Positions 31,257 through 40,581 of a DNA stretch of 64,000 nucleotides are shown here, in pieces. The DNA is from Jatrophihabitans cynanchi (lineage in GTDB: Bacteria; Actinomycetota; Actinomycetes; Mycobacteriales; Jatrophihabitantaceae), in NCBI RefSeq assembly GCF_027247405.1, contig NZ_CP097463.1, positions 4,216,001-4,280,000 on the forward strand, in the 5' to 3' direction. Numbering within the stretch: position 1 is the first letter of the stretch; every line of letters starts with the position of its first letter. Under the pieces are notes generated by a model. It saw only the letters and a program-made list of their open reading frames with translations. It had not been told where the DNA came from and ran no database searches. Both the position numbers and the translations under genes were made by a program.

Positions 31257-32083
31257 CGAGCTTCGGCGCGCGCCTGGACGCGGCCCTGGACGCCCGCGGC
31301 TCGACCTGCGTCGGCATCGACCCGCACCCGGCGCTGCTCGCGGCCTGGGGTCTGCCCGACGGTATCGGCGGGCTGGCCCGATTCGCCGAGACGTGCGCCG
31401 CCGCGTTCGGGCCCACCGCGGCCGTCGTCAAGCCGCAGTCGGCGTTCTTCGAGGCGTACGGCGCCGCCGGCATCGCGGTGCTCGAGGACACCGTGCGCGC
31501 CTGCCGGGCGGCCGGGGCACTGGTCCTGCTCGACGCCAAGCGCGGCGACATCGGCACCACGATGGCCGCGTATGCCCGGGCCTACCTCGCCCCGGACGCC
31601 CCGCTCGCGGTCGACGCGATCACGCTCAGCCCCTACCTCGGCGTCGGTTCGCTGGAGCCGGCCTTCGAGCTGTGCGCGCAGTACGGGACCGGGGCCTTCG
31701 TGCTGGCGCTCACGTCCAACCCGGAGGGGCCGCAGGTGCAGCACGCCCGAGCCGACGGGGATCAAGTGGTGGCTCAGCTGGTCATCGAGGCACTGGCCGA
31801 ACGCAACGCCGGGGCCGTCCCGCTCGGATCACTGGGCGCGGTCGTCGGGGCCACCATCGGCGCCGCACCGGTGCGGCTGGACGCGCTGAACGGCCCGTTC
31901 CTGGTCCCCGGGATCGGGGCCCAGGGCGGGACCGCCGACGACGTCCGGCGGATCTTCGGGGCGGCGCTGCGCAACGTCGTGCCCAGCGTGTCGCGCGCAG
32001 TGCTCCGGCACGGGCCGGACGTCGACACGCTGCGTACCGCGGTCGAGGCACAGAATGCGACCTTCGCATTCCTACGCGGCTGA
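31253..32083 (+). CDS. pyrF: Orotidine 5'-phosphate decarboxylase, type 2
   Basis: Final step of UMP synthesis. The 276-residue length and the motif LLDAKRGDIGTTMAAYARAY, with the Lys-Asp catalytic array, place it in the type 2 (long) subfamily typical of actinobacteria. CVGIDPHPALLAAWGL, VKPQSAFFEAYG and the C-terminal LVPGIGAQGGTADDV are also present. It ends the pyr operon. In mycobacteria and streptomycetes the nucleoid protein gene mihF follows; here it does not. Confidence 0.96.
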   Translation: MTSFGARLDAALDARGSTCVGIDPHPALLAAWGLPDGIGGLARFAETCAAAFGPTAAVVKPQSAFFEAYGAAGIAVLEDTVRACRAAGALVLLDAKRGDIGTTMAAYARAYLAPDAPLAVDAITLSPYLGVGSLEPAFELCAQYGTGAFVLALTSNPEGPQVQHARADGDQVVAQLVIEALAERNAGAVPLGSLGAVVGATIGAAPVRLDALNGPFLVPGIGAQGGTADDVRRIFGAALRNVVPSVSRAVLRHGPDVDTLRTAVEAQNATFAFLRG

Positions 32084-32208
32084 GCCGGCAAACCTGAGAT
32101 CACGGCACGGCCTGCGTCGCAAGCTCCGGTGCGGTGAGTATCGTTCACGCGGGCTGTGGCCCAAGCATCCATCTCACATCCTGGACTCCCCACAGGGAAG
32201 GATCCGCA

Positions 32209-33054
32209 GTGACACACACCATCGATGAGGTCAGCAGCGCGGTTTCCGCGGCGGCCCGTGACATCCTCGACAACGGCTACGCCGTCGTGAAGCTCAGCGA
32301 CCTGGACGCCGGCCGGCTCCAGACCGCGATCGGCACCGCGGTCGAGTTCTTCGGTCGTCCTGACGAGGAAAAGATCAAGCACGGCAGCGACGACCACAAC
32401 TACGGCTACCGCCCGTTCGGGATCGAGTACTCGATCACGCCCGAGCGGCCGGACATGAACGAATGCTTCACGCTGTGGTCGAGCCGGCTGGACCTGATCC
32501 CGAACGCCGACGACATCGGCCCGCTCACCGACTCGTTCCTGCGCTGGCGCGACTCGCTGGCCCCGCTGGTCGGCGCCATCTTGACCGAGGTCGCGCGCCG
32601 GTTCGGCGCGACGGCGCCCGCGTTCGAGAAGGCGTCCTACCTGCAGATCAACTACTGCCTGCCGACCCCGCTCGAGCGCGATCTGCTGCAGGACAAGCAC
32701 GAGGACGGCCACATGGTCACCGTGCTGCACTCGAACGCGCCCGGCCTGGAGATCTACGCCGGCGGCGCGGCCGACCCGAGCGTCACGCCGATCCTGCCCG
32801 GCCCGGACGAGATCGTGATCATGCCAGGCTCGGTGCTGACCGCGCTGTCCGGCGGCGCGATCGAGCCGCTGTACCACCAGGTGCGCAACCACGGCCTGGA
32901 CAACCGCCAGTCGATCATGTACTTCGTCAACCCCGAGGTCGAGCTGCCCCTGTTCGCGTGGGTCGACTCCGCCGACGGCTCGCGTGCCGACATCCGCGCG
33001 CACGTGCAGAACGCGCCGACCATGTTCGGCCTGCCGCCCGTCGAAGCGCTCTAG
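32209..33054 (+). CDS. Isopenicillin N synthase-like Fe(II)/2-oxoglutarate oxygenase
   Basis: A 281-residue non-haem iron oxygenase of the IPNS/plant-type 2OG dioxygenase superfamily. The iron ligands are visible as HED in QDKHEDGHMVTVLH (His-x-Asp) and the distal His in LYHQVRNHG. The co-substrate Arg/Ser motif is NRQS. The N-terminal non-haem dioxygenase domain has the pattern ILDNGYAVVKLSD. The substrate is unknown; no antibiotic or ethylene-forming partners are adjacent. GTG 32209 is chosen because GGGAAGGA precedes it, although the frame is open to 32134. It lies alone in a 125-base gap after pyrF and is convergent with the aldo/keto reductase gene. Confidence 0.8.
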   Translation: MTHTIDEVSSAVSAAARDILDNGYAVVKLSDLDAGRLQTAIGTAVEFFGRPDEEKIKHGSDDHNYGYRPFGIEYSITPERPDMNECFTLWSSRLDLIPNADDIGPLTDSFLRWRDSLAPLVGAILTEVARRFGATAPAFEKASYLQINYCLPTPLERDLLQDKHEDGHMVTVLHSNAPGLEIYAGGAADPSVTPILPGPDEIVIMPGSVLTALSGGAIEPLYHQVRNHGLDNRQSIMYFVNPEVELPLFAWVDSADGSRADIRAHVQNAPTMFGLPPVEAL

Positions 33055-33063
33055 GAGACCGGC

Positions 33064-34005
33064 TCAGGCGGTGAGCTCGTCGAGTTCGGCGAGGTCCTGC
33101 AGGGTCGGCTGCCAGTTGCCGGCTGCCACGTTCGCGACGACCTGTGCAGCGGACGTGGCACCGGCGATGACGCTCGTGACGGCAGGTTGGGCAGCCAGCC
33201 CGCCGATCGCGACGTCCAGCAGGCCGACCGAGCGCGAGGCCGCGAACGCCTCGAGCCCCTCCACGACGTCGAACGTGGCGTCGGTGAGCAGCGACTCGCG
33301 TCCCCAGGCCTGGATCCGGCTGCCGTTCGGGGGCGCCTGCCCGCGCCGGTACTTGCCGGTCAGCAGGCCGGATGCCAGCGGGAAGAACGGCAACAGCCCG
33401 ATGCCGTACTGCTCCAGCGCCGGCACCAGGTCGTCCTCGACGTCGCGCTGCAGCCAGTTGTACTCGTTCTGCGCGCTGATGAACCGCTCGAAGCCGCGGG
33501 TGCGCGCGACCCACTCGGCGTCGGCGACCTGCCAGCCGGCGAAGTTGGACGAGCCGACGTAGCGCACCTTGCCCTCGCGCACCAGGTCGTCCAGGGCCGA
33601 GAGCGTCTCCTCGATCGGCGTGGCCGGGTCCGGGCGGTGCAGCTGGTACAGGTCGATCCAGTCGGTGCGCAGCCGGCGCAAGGACGCCTCCACGGCACGC
33701 CGCACGTACCGCCGTGAGCCGCGCGCGCCCCAGTCCTCGCCGTTGCTGTTGCCGCGCGGGCGCACGTCGCTGCCGAACTTGGTCGCCAGCACGACGTCGT
33801 CGCGCCGGCCTTCGAGCAGCCGGCCGAGCCGCTCCTCGGACGCGCCGTAGGAGTCGGAGGTGTCGAACAGCGTGATGCCCTCGTCCAGGGCGGCATGCAC
33901 GACCTCGCGGCTCTGCTCGTCGTCGAGCTTCATACCGAGGTTGTTCGTCCCCAGCCCGACGACCGAGACGACGAGGCCGGACGTGCCGAGGCGGCGCAAC
34001 TCCAT
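33064..34005 (-). CDS. Aldo/keto reductase
   Basis: NAD(P)H-dependent (alpha/beta)8 reductase of about 313 residues. The catalytic tetrad is visible: Asp and Tyr in LFDTSDSYGASEERLG, Lys in VLATKFGSD and His in LYQLHRPDPATP. The C-terminal cofactor segment is SVIAGATSAAQV. It resembles the oxidoreductases acting on aldehydes or sugars (YajO/Tas-like), but the substrate cannot be set from sequence. ATG 34005 is chosen over GTG 34014 because TAGGGT lies 7 bases before it on the minus strand, giving a leaderless start. It is the last of a leftward group with pntAB but has its own promoter. Confidence 0.88.
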   Translation of the reverse strand: MELRRLGTSGLVVSVVGLGTNNLGMKLDDEQSREVVHAALDEGITLFDTSDSYGASEERLGRLLEGRRDDVVLATKFGSDVRPRGNSNGEDWGARGSRRYVRRAVEASLRRLRTDWIDLYQLHRPDPATPIEETLSALDDLVREGKVRYVGSSNFAGWQVADAEWVARTRGFERFISAQNEYNWLQRDVEDDLVPALEQYGIGLLPFFPLASGLLTGKYRRGQAPPNGSRIQAWGRESLLTDATFDVVEGLEAFAASRSVGLLDVAIGGLAAQPAVTSVIAGATSAAQVVANVAAGNWQPTLQDLAELDELTA

Positions 34006-34047
34006 ACCGCGCACCCTACTGACAACACTGACGAGCCCAAGGCGGGG

Positions 34048-35475
34048 TCAGAGCGCGCGGATGATGTCCTCCACGCGGTCCTTGGCGTCGCCGAAGAGCA
34101 TCTGGGTGTTGTCCCGGAAGAACAACGGGTTCTGCACGCCGGCGTAGCCGACCGCCATCGAGCGCTTGAACACGATCACGGCGCGGGCCTCCCACACCCG
34201 CAGCACCGGCATACCGGCGATCGGGCTGCTCGGGTCCTCGGCCGCCGCCGGGTTCACCGTGTCGTTCGCGCCGATGACCAGCACCACGGAGGTGTCGGCC
34301 AGGTCGTCGTTGATCTCGTCCATCTCCAGGACGATGTCGTACGGCACCTTCGCCTCGGCGAGCAGCACGTTCATGTGGCCGGGCAGCCGGCCGGCAACAG
34401 GGTGGATACCGAACCGCACCTGCACCCCGCGCTCACGCAGCTTGCGGGTCAGTTCGGCGACCGGGTACTGCGCCTGCGCCACGGCCATCCCGTACCCGGG
34501 CGTGATCACCACCGACGTCGCTTCCTTGAGCAGTTCGGCGGCGTCCTCGGCGGTGATCTCGCGGTGCTCGCCGTAGTCGGTGTCATCGCCGCCGGACGCC
34601 TCGATGCCGAAACCGCCCGCGATCACCGAGATGAACGAGCGGTTCATCGCGGTGCACATGATGTAGGACAGGTACGCACCGGACGAGCCGACGAGCGCAC
34701 CGGTCACGATCAGCAGGTTGTTGTTCAGCAGGAAGCCGGACGCCGCCGCCGCCCACCCCGAGTAGCTGTTCAGCATCGACACCACGACCGGCATGTCGCC
34801 ACCGCCGATCGAGGCGACCAGGTGCCAGCCGAGCGCGAGCGCCACCGCGGTCACCGCGACCAGCAGCGCCAGGTTGGGGTGGATCACGAAGAACACGGTC
34901 AGCGCCACGAACGCGGCCAGCGCGCCCAGGTTGATCAGGTTCTTGCCGGGCAGCATCAGCGGCTTGGAGTCGATCTTCGCCGCCAACTTGAGGTACGCGA
35001 CGATCGAGCCGGTGAAGGTGACCGCGCCGATGAACACGCCGATGAACACCTCGGCGTGGTGGATGCGCAGCAGGCCGCCGGCGAACTCGGCCGGGTGGCC
35101 GCCCTTCGCCTCGACCTCGTAGTAGCCGTCCCAGCCCACCAGGACGGCCGCGGCACCGACGAAGCTGTGCAGCATCGCGATCAATTCCGGCATGCCGGTC
35201 ATCTCGACCCGGACGGCCTTCACCACGCCCAGCACGGCCCCGATCGCCATTGCGACGAACAGCAGCGCGATGCCCGAGGCCGCAAGGCCGTCCGGCCACT
35301 CGGCCGGGCCGTTGATCGCGTAGCCGATGGTCGCGGCCAGGGCGATCACCATGCCGGCGATGCCGAACGTCACGCCGCCCTTGGCGCTCTCGTGCTTGGA
35401 CAGGCCGGCGAGGCTGAGGATGAACAGCAGCGCGGCGACGAGGTAGGCCGCCTGGACGGCGGTGGCGGCGGTCAT
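34048..35475 (-). CDS. pntB: NAD(P) transhydrogenase subunit beta
   Basis: Membrane subunit of the proton-pumping transhydrogenase that reduces NADP+ with NADH. The 475-residue protein has about eight or nine membrane helices in the first ~280 residues and a C-terminal NADP(H)-binding domain ([55 protein letters not shown]). Length fits the family. It starts 4 bases inside the pntA end, so both subunits are made from one message. With zwf in the same window it is a second NADPH source. Confidence 0.96.
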   Translation of the reverse strand: MTAATAVQAAYLVAALLFILSLAGLSKHESAKGGVTFGIAGMVIALAATIGYAINGPAEWPDGLAASGIALLFVAMAIGAVLGVVKAVRVEMTGMPELIAMLHSFVGAAAVLVGWDGYYEVEAKGGHPAEFAGGLLRIHHAEVFIGVFIGAVTFTGSIVAYLKLAAKIDSKPLMLPGKNLINLGALAAFVALTVFFVIHPNLALLVAVTAVALALGWHLVASIGGGDMPVVVSMLNSYSGWAAAASGFLLNNNLLIVTGALVGSSGAYLSYIMCTAMNRSFISVIAGGFGIEASGGDDTDYGEHREITAEDAAELLKEATSVVITPGYGMAVAQAQYPVAELTRKLRERGVQVRFGIHPVAGRLPGHMNVLLAEAKVPYDIVLEMDEINDDLADTSVVLVIGANDTVNPAAAEDPSSPIAGMPVLRVWEARAVIVFKRSMAVGYAGVQNPLFFRDNTQMLFGDAKDRVEDIIRAL

Positions 35476-37025
35476 CGGGTGAACATGCCGAGCATGCGGC
35501 GGGTGACCGTGAAGCCGCCGAAGACGTTGATGCTCGCCACCAGGATCGCCACGAACGACAGCACCGTGATCGTGGTGTCCGCGTGCCCGACCTGGAGCAA
35601 CGCGCCGACGACGATGATGCCCGAGATCGCGTTCGTCACGGACATCAGCGGCGTGTGCAGCGCATGGTGCACGTGCCCGATCACGTAATAGCCGATCACG
35701 ATCGACAGTGCGAACACGAAGAAGTGCTCCAGCAGCAGTGGCGGCGAGAACGCGGTGAGCAGGAACAGCAGTACCGCGGCGACGCCGACGATCGTGTACC
35801 TGACCCGCGCCGGCATCGGTACCTTCGGCTCCTTGACCGGGCGGGCGGCGGCGCCCACCGGGGCCGCCGGCGCGGCTGACACCTGCACCGGTGGCGGTGG
35901 CCAGGTCTTCTCGCCGTTGCGCACCACGGCGATGCCGCGCTGCACGACGTCGTCGAAGTCCAGGACCAGTTGGCCGTCCTTGCCCGGCGTCAGCAGCTTC
36001 ATCAGGTTCACCAGGTTGGTGCCGTACAGCTGCGACGCCTGGGCGGGCAGCCGGCCGGCCAGGTCGGTGTACCCGATGATCGTCACCTGGTTGTCGGTGA
36101 CGACGACCTCGCCGGCGACCGTGCCCTCGACGTTGCCGCCGTTCGCCGCGGCCATGTCCACGATCACGCTGCCCGGCCGCATGCTCGCCACCATCTCGGC
36201 CGTGATCAGCCTGGGCGCCGGCCGGCCCGGGATCAGCGCGGTGGTGACGATGATGTCGACCTCCTTCGCCTGCTCGGCGTACAGCCGCGCGGCGCGGGCG
36301 TTGTAGTCCTCGGACATCTCCTTGGCGTAGCCGGTCGCGCTGACCTCCGCCTCGGCGCTCTCGACCGACAGGTACTCGCCGCCGAGAGAACGCACCTGGT
36401 CGGCCACCTCGGGGCGGGGGTCGGTGGCAAGGACGATCGCGCCCAGGCTGCCGGCCGCGCCGATCGCGGCCAGCCCGGCCACCCCGGCCCCGGCGACCAG
36501 CACCTTCGCCGGCGGCACCTTGCCGGCTGCGGTGACCTGACCGGTGAAGAACCGGCCGAACGCGTGCGCGGCCTCGATGACCGCGCGATAGCCGGCGATG
36601 TTCGCCATCGAACTCAGCACGTCCAGCGACTGGGCGCGGGAGATGCGCGGCACCGCGTCCATCGCGAGCGCGGTGATGGGCCGCCGCGCGAGCGCCTCGA
36701 CCAGGTCCGGGTTCAGTGCCGGGGCGAGCAGCCCGACCACCGTGGCGCCCTCAGCGAGCCGGCCGATGTTCTCGGCCGACGGTGCGTTGACGCCGAACAC
36801 GATGTCGGCCTGCCAGGCCTCGCTGTCGGTCCCGATCCGGGCCCCGGCCTCGGCGTACGCGTCGTCGGAGAAGTCCGACGCCAGACCGGCACCGGACTCG
36901 ACGACGACCTCGTAACCCAGGCTGATCAGTTGCTTGACGGTGGCCGGCGTGGCAGCGACACGAGTCTCGCGCGGGGCGGTCTCGCGGGTGACTCCGATGA
37001 GCAAGGCACACTCCATTTCCGGCAT
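35472..37025 (-). CDS. pntA: NAD(P) transhydrogenase subunit alpha (fused form)
   Basis: A 517-residue subunit combining the NAD(H)-binding domain I (residues 1-~385, with [20 protein letters not shown], the dinucleotide motif [20 protein letters not shown] and a [11 protein letters not shown] loop), a variable Pro/Ala-rich linker, and three or four C-terminal membrane helices ([20 protein letters not shown] and others). This is the E. coli-type fusion rather than separate PntAA/PntAB. ATG 37025 follows GGAGCGG; a second ATG lies at 37016. It faces gmk across a short divergent gap. Confidence 0.95.
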   Translation of the reverse strand: MPEMECALLIGVTRETAPRETRVAATPATVKQLISLGYEVVVESGAGLASDFSDDAYAEAGARIGTDSEAWQADIVFGVNAPSAENIGRLAEGATVVGLLAPALNPDLVEALARRPITALAMDAVPRISRAQSLDVLSSMANIAGYRAVIEAAHAFGRFFTGQVTAAGKVPPAKVLVAGAGVAGLAAIGAAGSLGAIVLATDPRPEVADQVRSLGGEYLSVESAEAEVSATGYAKEMSEDYNARAARLYAEQAKEVDIIVTTALIPGRPAPRLITAEMVASMRPGSVIVDMAAANGGNVEGTVAGEVVVTDNQVTIIGYTDLAGRLPAQASQLYGTNLVNLMKLLTPGKDGQLVLDFDDVVQRGIAVVRNGEKTWPPPPVQVSAAPAAPVGAAARPVKEPKVPMPARVRYTIVGVAAVLLFLLTAFSPPLLLEHFFVFALSIVIGYYVIGHVHHALHTPLMSVTNAISGIIVVGALLQVGHADTTITVLSFVAILVASINVFGGFTVTRRMLGMFTR

Positions 37026-37121
37026 CCGCTCCGGTCCGCACGAATCTAGACCAGCGCTGTGAACCGCCGCGCGGCGGTGTGCCCTGCCTCACGTCGTGCG
37101 CGCCCGATAGGTTCTGCAGTC

Positions 37122-37691
37122 GTGCCGCCCGACCGTCCCGCCCGACTGACCGTGCTGTCCGGTCCGTCCGGTGTCGGCAAGGGCACCGTCGTGGCCCGGC
37201 TGCGTGAGCTGTACCCGCACGTGTGGGTGTCGGTGTCCTGCACGACCCGGCCACCACGACCCGGCGAACGTGACGGAGTGGAGTACCACTTCGTCTCGGT
37301 CGAGCAGTTCGCCCAGCTCGTCCGCGACGGCGAACTGCTCGAACACGCCGAGTTCGCCGGCAACTTCTACGGCACGCCGCGCGCGCCGCTCGCCGAACGG
37401 CTGGCAGCGGGGCAGCCCACGCTGCTCGAGATCGAACTGCAAGGAGCGCGGCAGGTGCGCCAGAGCCTGCCGGACGCGTTCCTGGTGTTCCTGGCGCCAC
37501 CGTCGATGGCTGAACTGGAGCGCCGGCTGGCCGGACGCGGCACCGAGCCGGCGGACGTCATCGCGGCCCGGCTGGACCGCGCGCGGATCGAGATGGCCGC
37601 AGAGGGGGAGTTCGACGCCGTCGTGGTGAACGACGATATCGGGCGTGCGACCGCGGAATTGGTAGGATTGATCGAGGCCGTCTGCCCGTGA
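37122..37691 (+). CDS. gmk: Guanylate kinase
   Basis: ATP-dependent phosphorylation of GMP to GDP. From GTG 37122 the protein has 189 residues with the P-loop [16 protein letters not shown], the GMP-binding [36 protein letters not shown] and the [12 protein letters not shown] Walker B-like region. The upstream extension to 37059 is not needed. TAGGTT (37108-37113) lies 8 bases before the GTG, so the message is probably leaderless. The gene is followed by rpoZ, as in most bacteria. Confidence 0.96.
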   Translation: MPPDRPARLTVLSGPSGVGKGTVVARLRELYPHVWVSVSCTTRPPRPGERDGVEYHFVSVEQFAQLVRDGELLEHAEFAGNFYGTPRAPLAERLAAGQPTLLEIELQGARQVRQSLPDAFLVFLAPPSMAELERRLAGRGTEPADVIAARLDRARIEMAAEGEFDAVVVNDDIGRATAELVGLIEAVCP

Positions 37692-37736
37692 CCACCGGCG
37701 GCCGGCCCACCCGTTCGCCGAACAGAGAGCGCCACT

Positions 37737-38000
37737 GTGTCCGCACCGATCACCACGCCCGAGGGCATCACCAACCCGCCGATCGACGAACTGCTCGATC
37801 GCACCCAGAGCAAGTACGCGCTCGTCATCATCGCCGCCAAGCGCGCGCGGCAGATCAACGCCTACTACAGCCAGCTCGGTGAGGGCCTGCTCGAGTACGT
37901 CGGGCCGCTCGTCGAGACCGCGCCGCAGGAGAAGCCGCTGTCGATCGCGCTGCGCGAGATCAACTCCGACCTGATCGAGTTCAAGCCGTCTGAAGCCTGA
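37737..38000 (+). CDS. rpoZ: DNA-directed RNA polymerase omega subunit
   Basis: The 87-residue omega subunit helps to assemble RNA polymerase. The family core [20 protein letters not shown] with the following [10 protein letters not shown] is clear, and the C-terminal half ([16 protein letters not shown]) is the actinobacterial type. The start is GTG 37737. It sits between gmk and coaBC, 45 and 36 bases away, in the standard order. Confidence 0.96.
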   Translation: MSAPITTPEGITNPPIDELLDRTQSKYALVIIAAKRARQINAYYSQLGEGLLEYVGPLVETAPQEKPLSIALREINSDLIEFKPSEA

Positions 38001-38036
38001 GAACTCGCGGCGCAGCCGCGGGAGAGGTGATCACCC

Positions 38037-39239
38037 GTGAGCCGGATCGTTCTTGGGGTCTCCGGCGGCATCGCGGCGTACAAGGCGGCTGACCTGCTGC
38101 GCAAGCTGGTCGAGGCCGGGCACGACGTCACCGTCGCGCCGACCGAGGCGGCGTTGCGGTTCGTGGGTACGCCGACGTGGGCCGCGCTGTCGCACCGTCC
38201 GGTCAGCTCGGACGTCTGGACGGACGCCGCCGACGTGCCGCACGTGCGACTGGGTCGCGACGCCGAACTCGTCGTGGTGGCTCCGGCGACCGCGGACCTG
38301 TTGGCCAAGGCGGCGCACGGGCTGGCCGACGACCTGCTCACGAACACGCTGCTGACAGCGCGGTGTCCGGTGCTGTTCGCACCCGCGATGCACACCGAGA
38401 TGTGGGAGCACCCGGCCACCGTCGAGAACGTCAGGACGCTGCGCCGTCGCGGGGCGATCGTGCTCGAGCCGGCAACCGGCCGCCTCACCGGTGCAGACAC
38501 CGGCAAGGGCCGGTTGCCCGAGCCGGCGGAGATCGCGCAGCTGTGCGAGCTGGTACTGAGCCGGCCCGGCGCGCTGTCGCAGGACCTCGCCGGCCGCCGG
38601 ATCGTCGTCACGGCGGGCGGCACGCGTGAGCCCCTCGACCCGGTCCGCTTCCTCGGCAACGCCTCGTCCGGCAGGCAGGGCTACGCCGTCGCGACGGTGG
38701 CCGCGGCGCGCGGCGCCCGGGTCACGCTGATCGCCGCGAACGTGGAACTACCCGTTCCGTCCGGCGCCGACGTGATCCGGGTGGGCGACGCGCTCAGCCT
38801 CCGCGAGGCGGTGCTCAAGGCGGCCGCTGACGCAGACGTCGTCGTGATGGCCGCGGCAGTCGCCGACTTCCGGCCCGTTACCGCGGCCGAGCACAAGATC
38901 AAGAAGGCGGCGGGGGCGCCGCAGCCGGTCGCGCTCGAGGCGAACCCGGACATCCTGGCCGAACTCGTAGCCGGCCGTAGCGGCCAACTGCTGGTCGGCT
39001 TCGCCGCCGAGACGGGTGACGCCTCCGGCAGCGTGCTCGAGCACGGCCGGGCGAAGCTGGCCGCCAAGGGCTGTGACCTGCTCGTCGTCAACGCGGTCGG
39101 CGAGGGGCGCGCGTTCGGTCAGGCCGAGAACGCCGCGGTGATCCTCGATGCCGCGGGCGGCGAGGTCGACGTCCCGTTCGGCCCGAAGGCGGTGCTCGCG
39201 GCGGCGATCTGCGATGCAATAGCTGCCCGGCTAGACTGA
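38037..39239 (+). CDS. coaBC: Bifunctional phosphopantothenoylcysteine decarboxylase / phosphopantothenate-cysteine ligase
   Basis: Two steps of coenzyme A synthesis in one 400-residue protein. The N-terminal flavin-dependent CoaC domain (1-~180) shows [20 protein letters not shown], the active-site His region and the substrate-recognition motif [14 protein letters not shown]. The C-terminal CoaB domain starts near [20 protein letters not shown] and contains [15 protein letters not shown], with the dimer-loop Lys residues. The start is GTG 38037. TAGACT overlapping its stop codon may be the metK promoter. Confidence 0.96.
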   Translation: MSRIVLGVSGGIAAYKAADLLRKLVEAGHDVTVAPTEAALRFVGTPTWAALSHRPVSSDVWTDAADVPHVRLGRDAELVVVAPATADLLAKAAHGLADDLLTNTLLTARCPVLFAPAMHTEMWEHPATVENVRTLRRRGAIVLEPATGRLTGADTGKGRLPEPAEIAQLCELVLSRPGALSQDLAGRRIVVTAGGTREPLDPVRFLGNASSGRQGYAVATVAAARGARVTLIAANVELPVPSGADVIRVGDALSLREAVLKAAADADVVVMAAAVADFRPVTAAEHKIKKAAGAPQPVALEANPDILAELVAGRSGQLLVGFAAETGDASGSVLEHGRAKLAAKGCDLLVVNAVGEGRAFGQAENAAVILDAAGGEVDVPFGPKAVLAAAICDAIAARLD

Positions 39240-39274
39240 CGCCGATAATCCGCCACATCAACACGGAGCACCCG

Positions 39275-40477
39275 TTGAGCCGTCGCCTGTTCACGTCCGA
39301 GTCGGTCACCGAAGGACACCCTGACAAGATCGCCGACCAGATCAGCGATTCGATCCTGGACGCGCTGCTGGCACAGGACCCGTCGAGCCGGGTCGCTGTC
39401 GAGACGCTGATCACAACCGGCCAGGTGCACGTCGCAGGAGAGGTGACGACCGACGCCTACGCGGACATCCCGACCATCGTCCGCGAGCGGATCCTCGAGA
39501 TCGGCTACGACAGCTCACGCAAGGGCTTCGACGGTGCCTCGTGCGGCGTGAACGTCGCGATCGGCGCGCAGTCGCCCGACATCGCCCAGGGTGTCGACAC
39601 CGCGTACGAGGCGCGCGTGGGCCGCAGCGTCGAGGACCCGCTGGACCGGCAGGGTGCGGGCGATCAGGGCCTGATGTTCGGCTTCGCGTGCGACGAGACG
39701 CCCGAGCTGATGCCGCTGCCGATCGCGTTGGCGCACCGGCTCGCCGAGCGGCTGTCCGCGGTGCGCAAGGACGGCACCGTCCCGTACCTGCGCCCCGACG
39801 GCAAGACGCAGGTCACCATCGAGTACGTCGACGACAAGCCGGTCCGGCTGGACACCGTCGTCGTGTCCAGCCAGCACGCCGCCGACATCGACCTGGACAC
39901 GCTGCTCAAGCCGGACGTCGAGGAGCACGTCATCCGCCCGGTGCTCGCGCAGTACGCCGCCGGGCTGGACGTCGATGACTACCGGGTGCTGGTCAACCCG
40001 ACCGGGCGCTTCGAGATCGGCGGCCCGATGGGCGATGCCGGGCTCACCGGCCGCAAGATCATCGTCGACACCTACGGCGGCTACGCCAGGCACGGCGGCG
40101 GCGCCTTCTCCGGCAAGGATCCGTCCAAGGTCGACCGGTCGGCCGCCTACGCGATGCGCTGGGTCGCCAAGAACGTCGTGGCCGCGAAGCTGGCCACCAA
40201 GTGCGAGGTCCAGATCGCGTACGCGATCGGCAAGGCCGAGCCGGTGGGGCTGTTCCTGGAGACGTTCGGCACCGAGACCGTCGATGTGGAGCGAATCAGT
40301 GAGGCGGTGCTGCAGACGTTCGACCTGCGCCCGGCCGCACTCATCCGCGACCTGGACCTCAAGCGGCCGATCTACGCGCAGACCGCGGCGTACGGCCACT
40401 TCGGCCGCGAGCTGCCCGACTTCACCTGGGAGCGCACCGACCGCGCCGAGCAACTCGCCAAGCTCGCCAATTCCTGA
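39275..40477 (+). CDS. metK: S-adenosylmethionine synthetase
   Basis: Forms SAM from ATP and methionine. The 400-residue protein has the signatures [34 protein letters not shown] and the phosphate-binding [19 protein letters not shown]. The start is the rare TTG at 39275, preceded by ACGGAG. The only leader is the 35-base gap after coaBC, too short for a SAM riboswitch. A GC-rich structured region follows the stop. Confidence 0.98.
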   Translation: MSRRLFTSESVTEGHPDKIADQISDSILDALLAQDPSSRVAVETLITTGQVHVAGEVTTDAYADIPTIVRERILEIGYDSSRKGFDGASCGVNVAIGAQSPDIAQGVDTAYEARVGRSVEDPLDRQGAGDQGLMFGFACDETPELMPLPIALAHRLAERLSAVRKDGTVPYLRPDGKTQVTIEYVDDKPVRLDTVVVSSQHAADIDLDTLLKPDVEEHVIRPVLAQYAAGLDVDDYRVLVNPTGRFEIGGPMGDAGLTGRKIIVDTYGGYARHGGGAFSGKDPSKVDRSAAYAMRWVAKNVVAAKLATKCEVQIAYAIGKAEPVGLFLETFGTETVDVERISEAVLQTFDLRPAALIRDLDLKRPIYAQTAAYGHFGRELPDFTWERTDRAEQLAKLANS

Positions 40478-40481
40478 CCCG

Positions 40482-40545
40482 CGCGAAGCGCCGGCCCGGG
40501 CTCCTCGGGCCGGGGCACCTCCCGATTGCGGGGAAGCTCTTCGCG
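40482..40545 (+). terminator. Structured GC-rich region after metK
   Basis: An 8-bp perfect stem CCGGCCCG/CGGGCCGG (40491-40498 with 40506-40513, 7-base loop) is enclosed by a second possible stem CGCGAAG/CTTCGCG (40482-40488 with 40539-40545). There is no T-run. It may end metK transcription or be a structured leader of priA. Confidence 0.45.
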
Positions 40546-40581
40546 GCGGGAACTATCGGCGCCAGCTGGTAGGAACGCTGC

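Noticed and set aside
39240-39274. SAM riboswitch before metK
   Set aside because: The 35-base leader after coaBC is too short for any known SAM riboswitch class.
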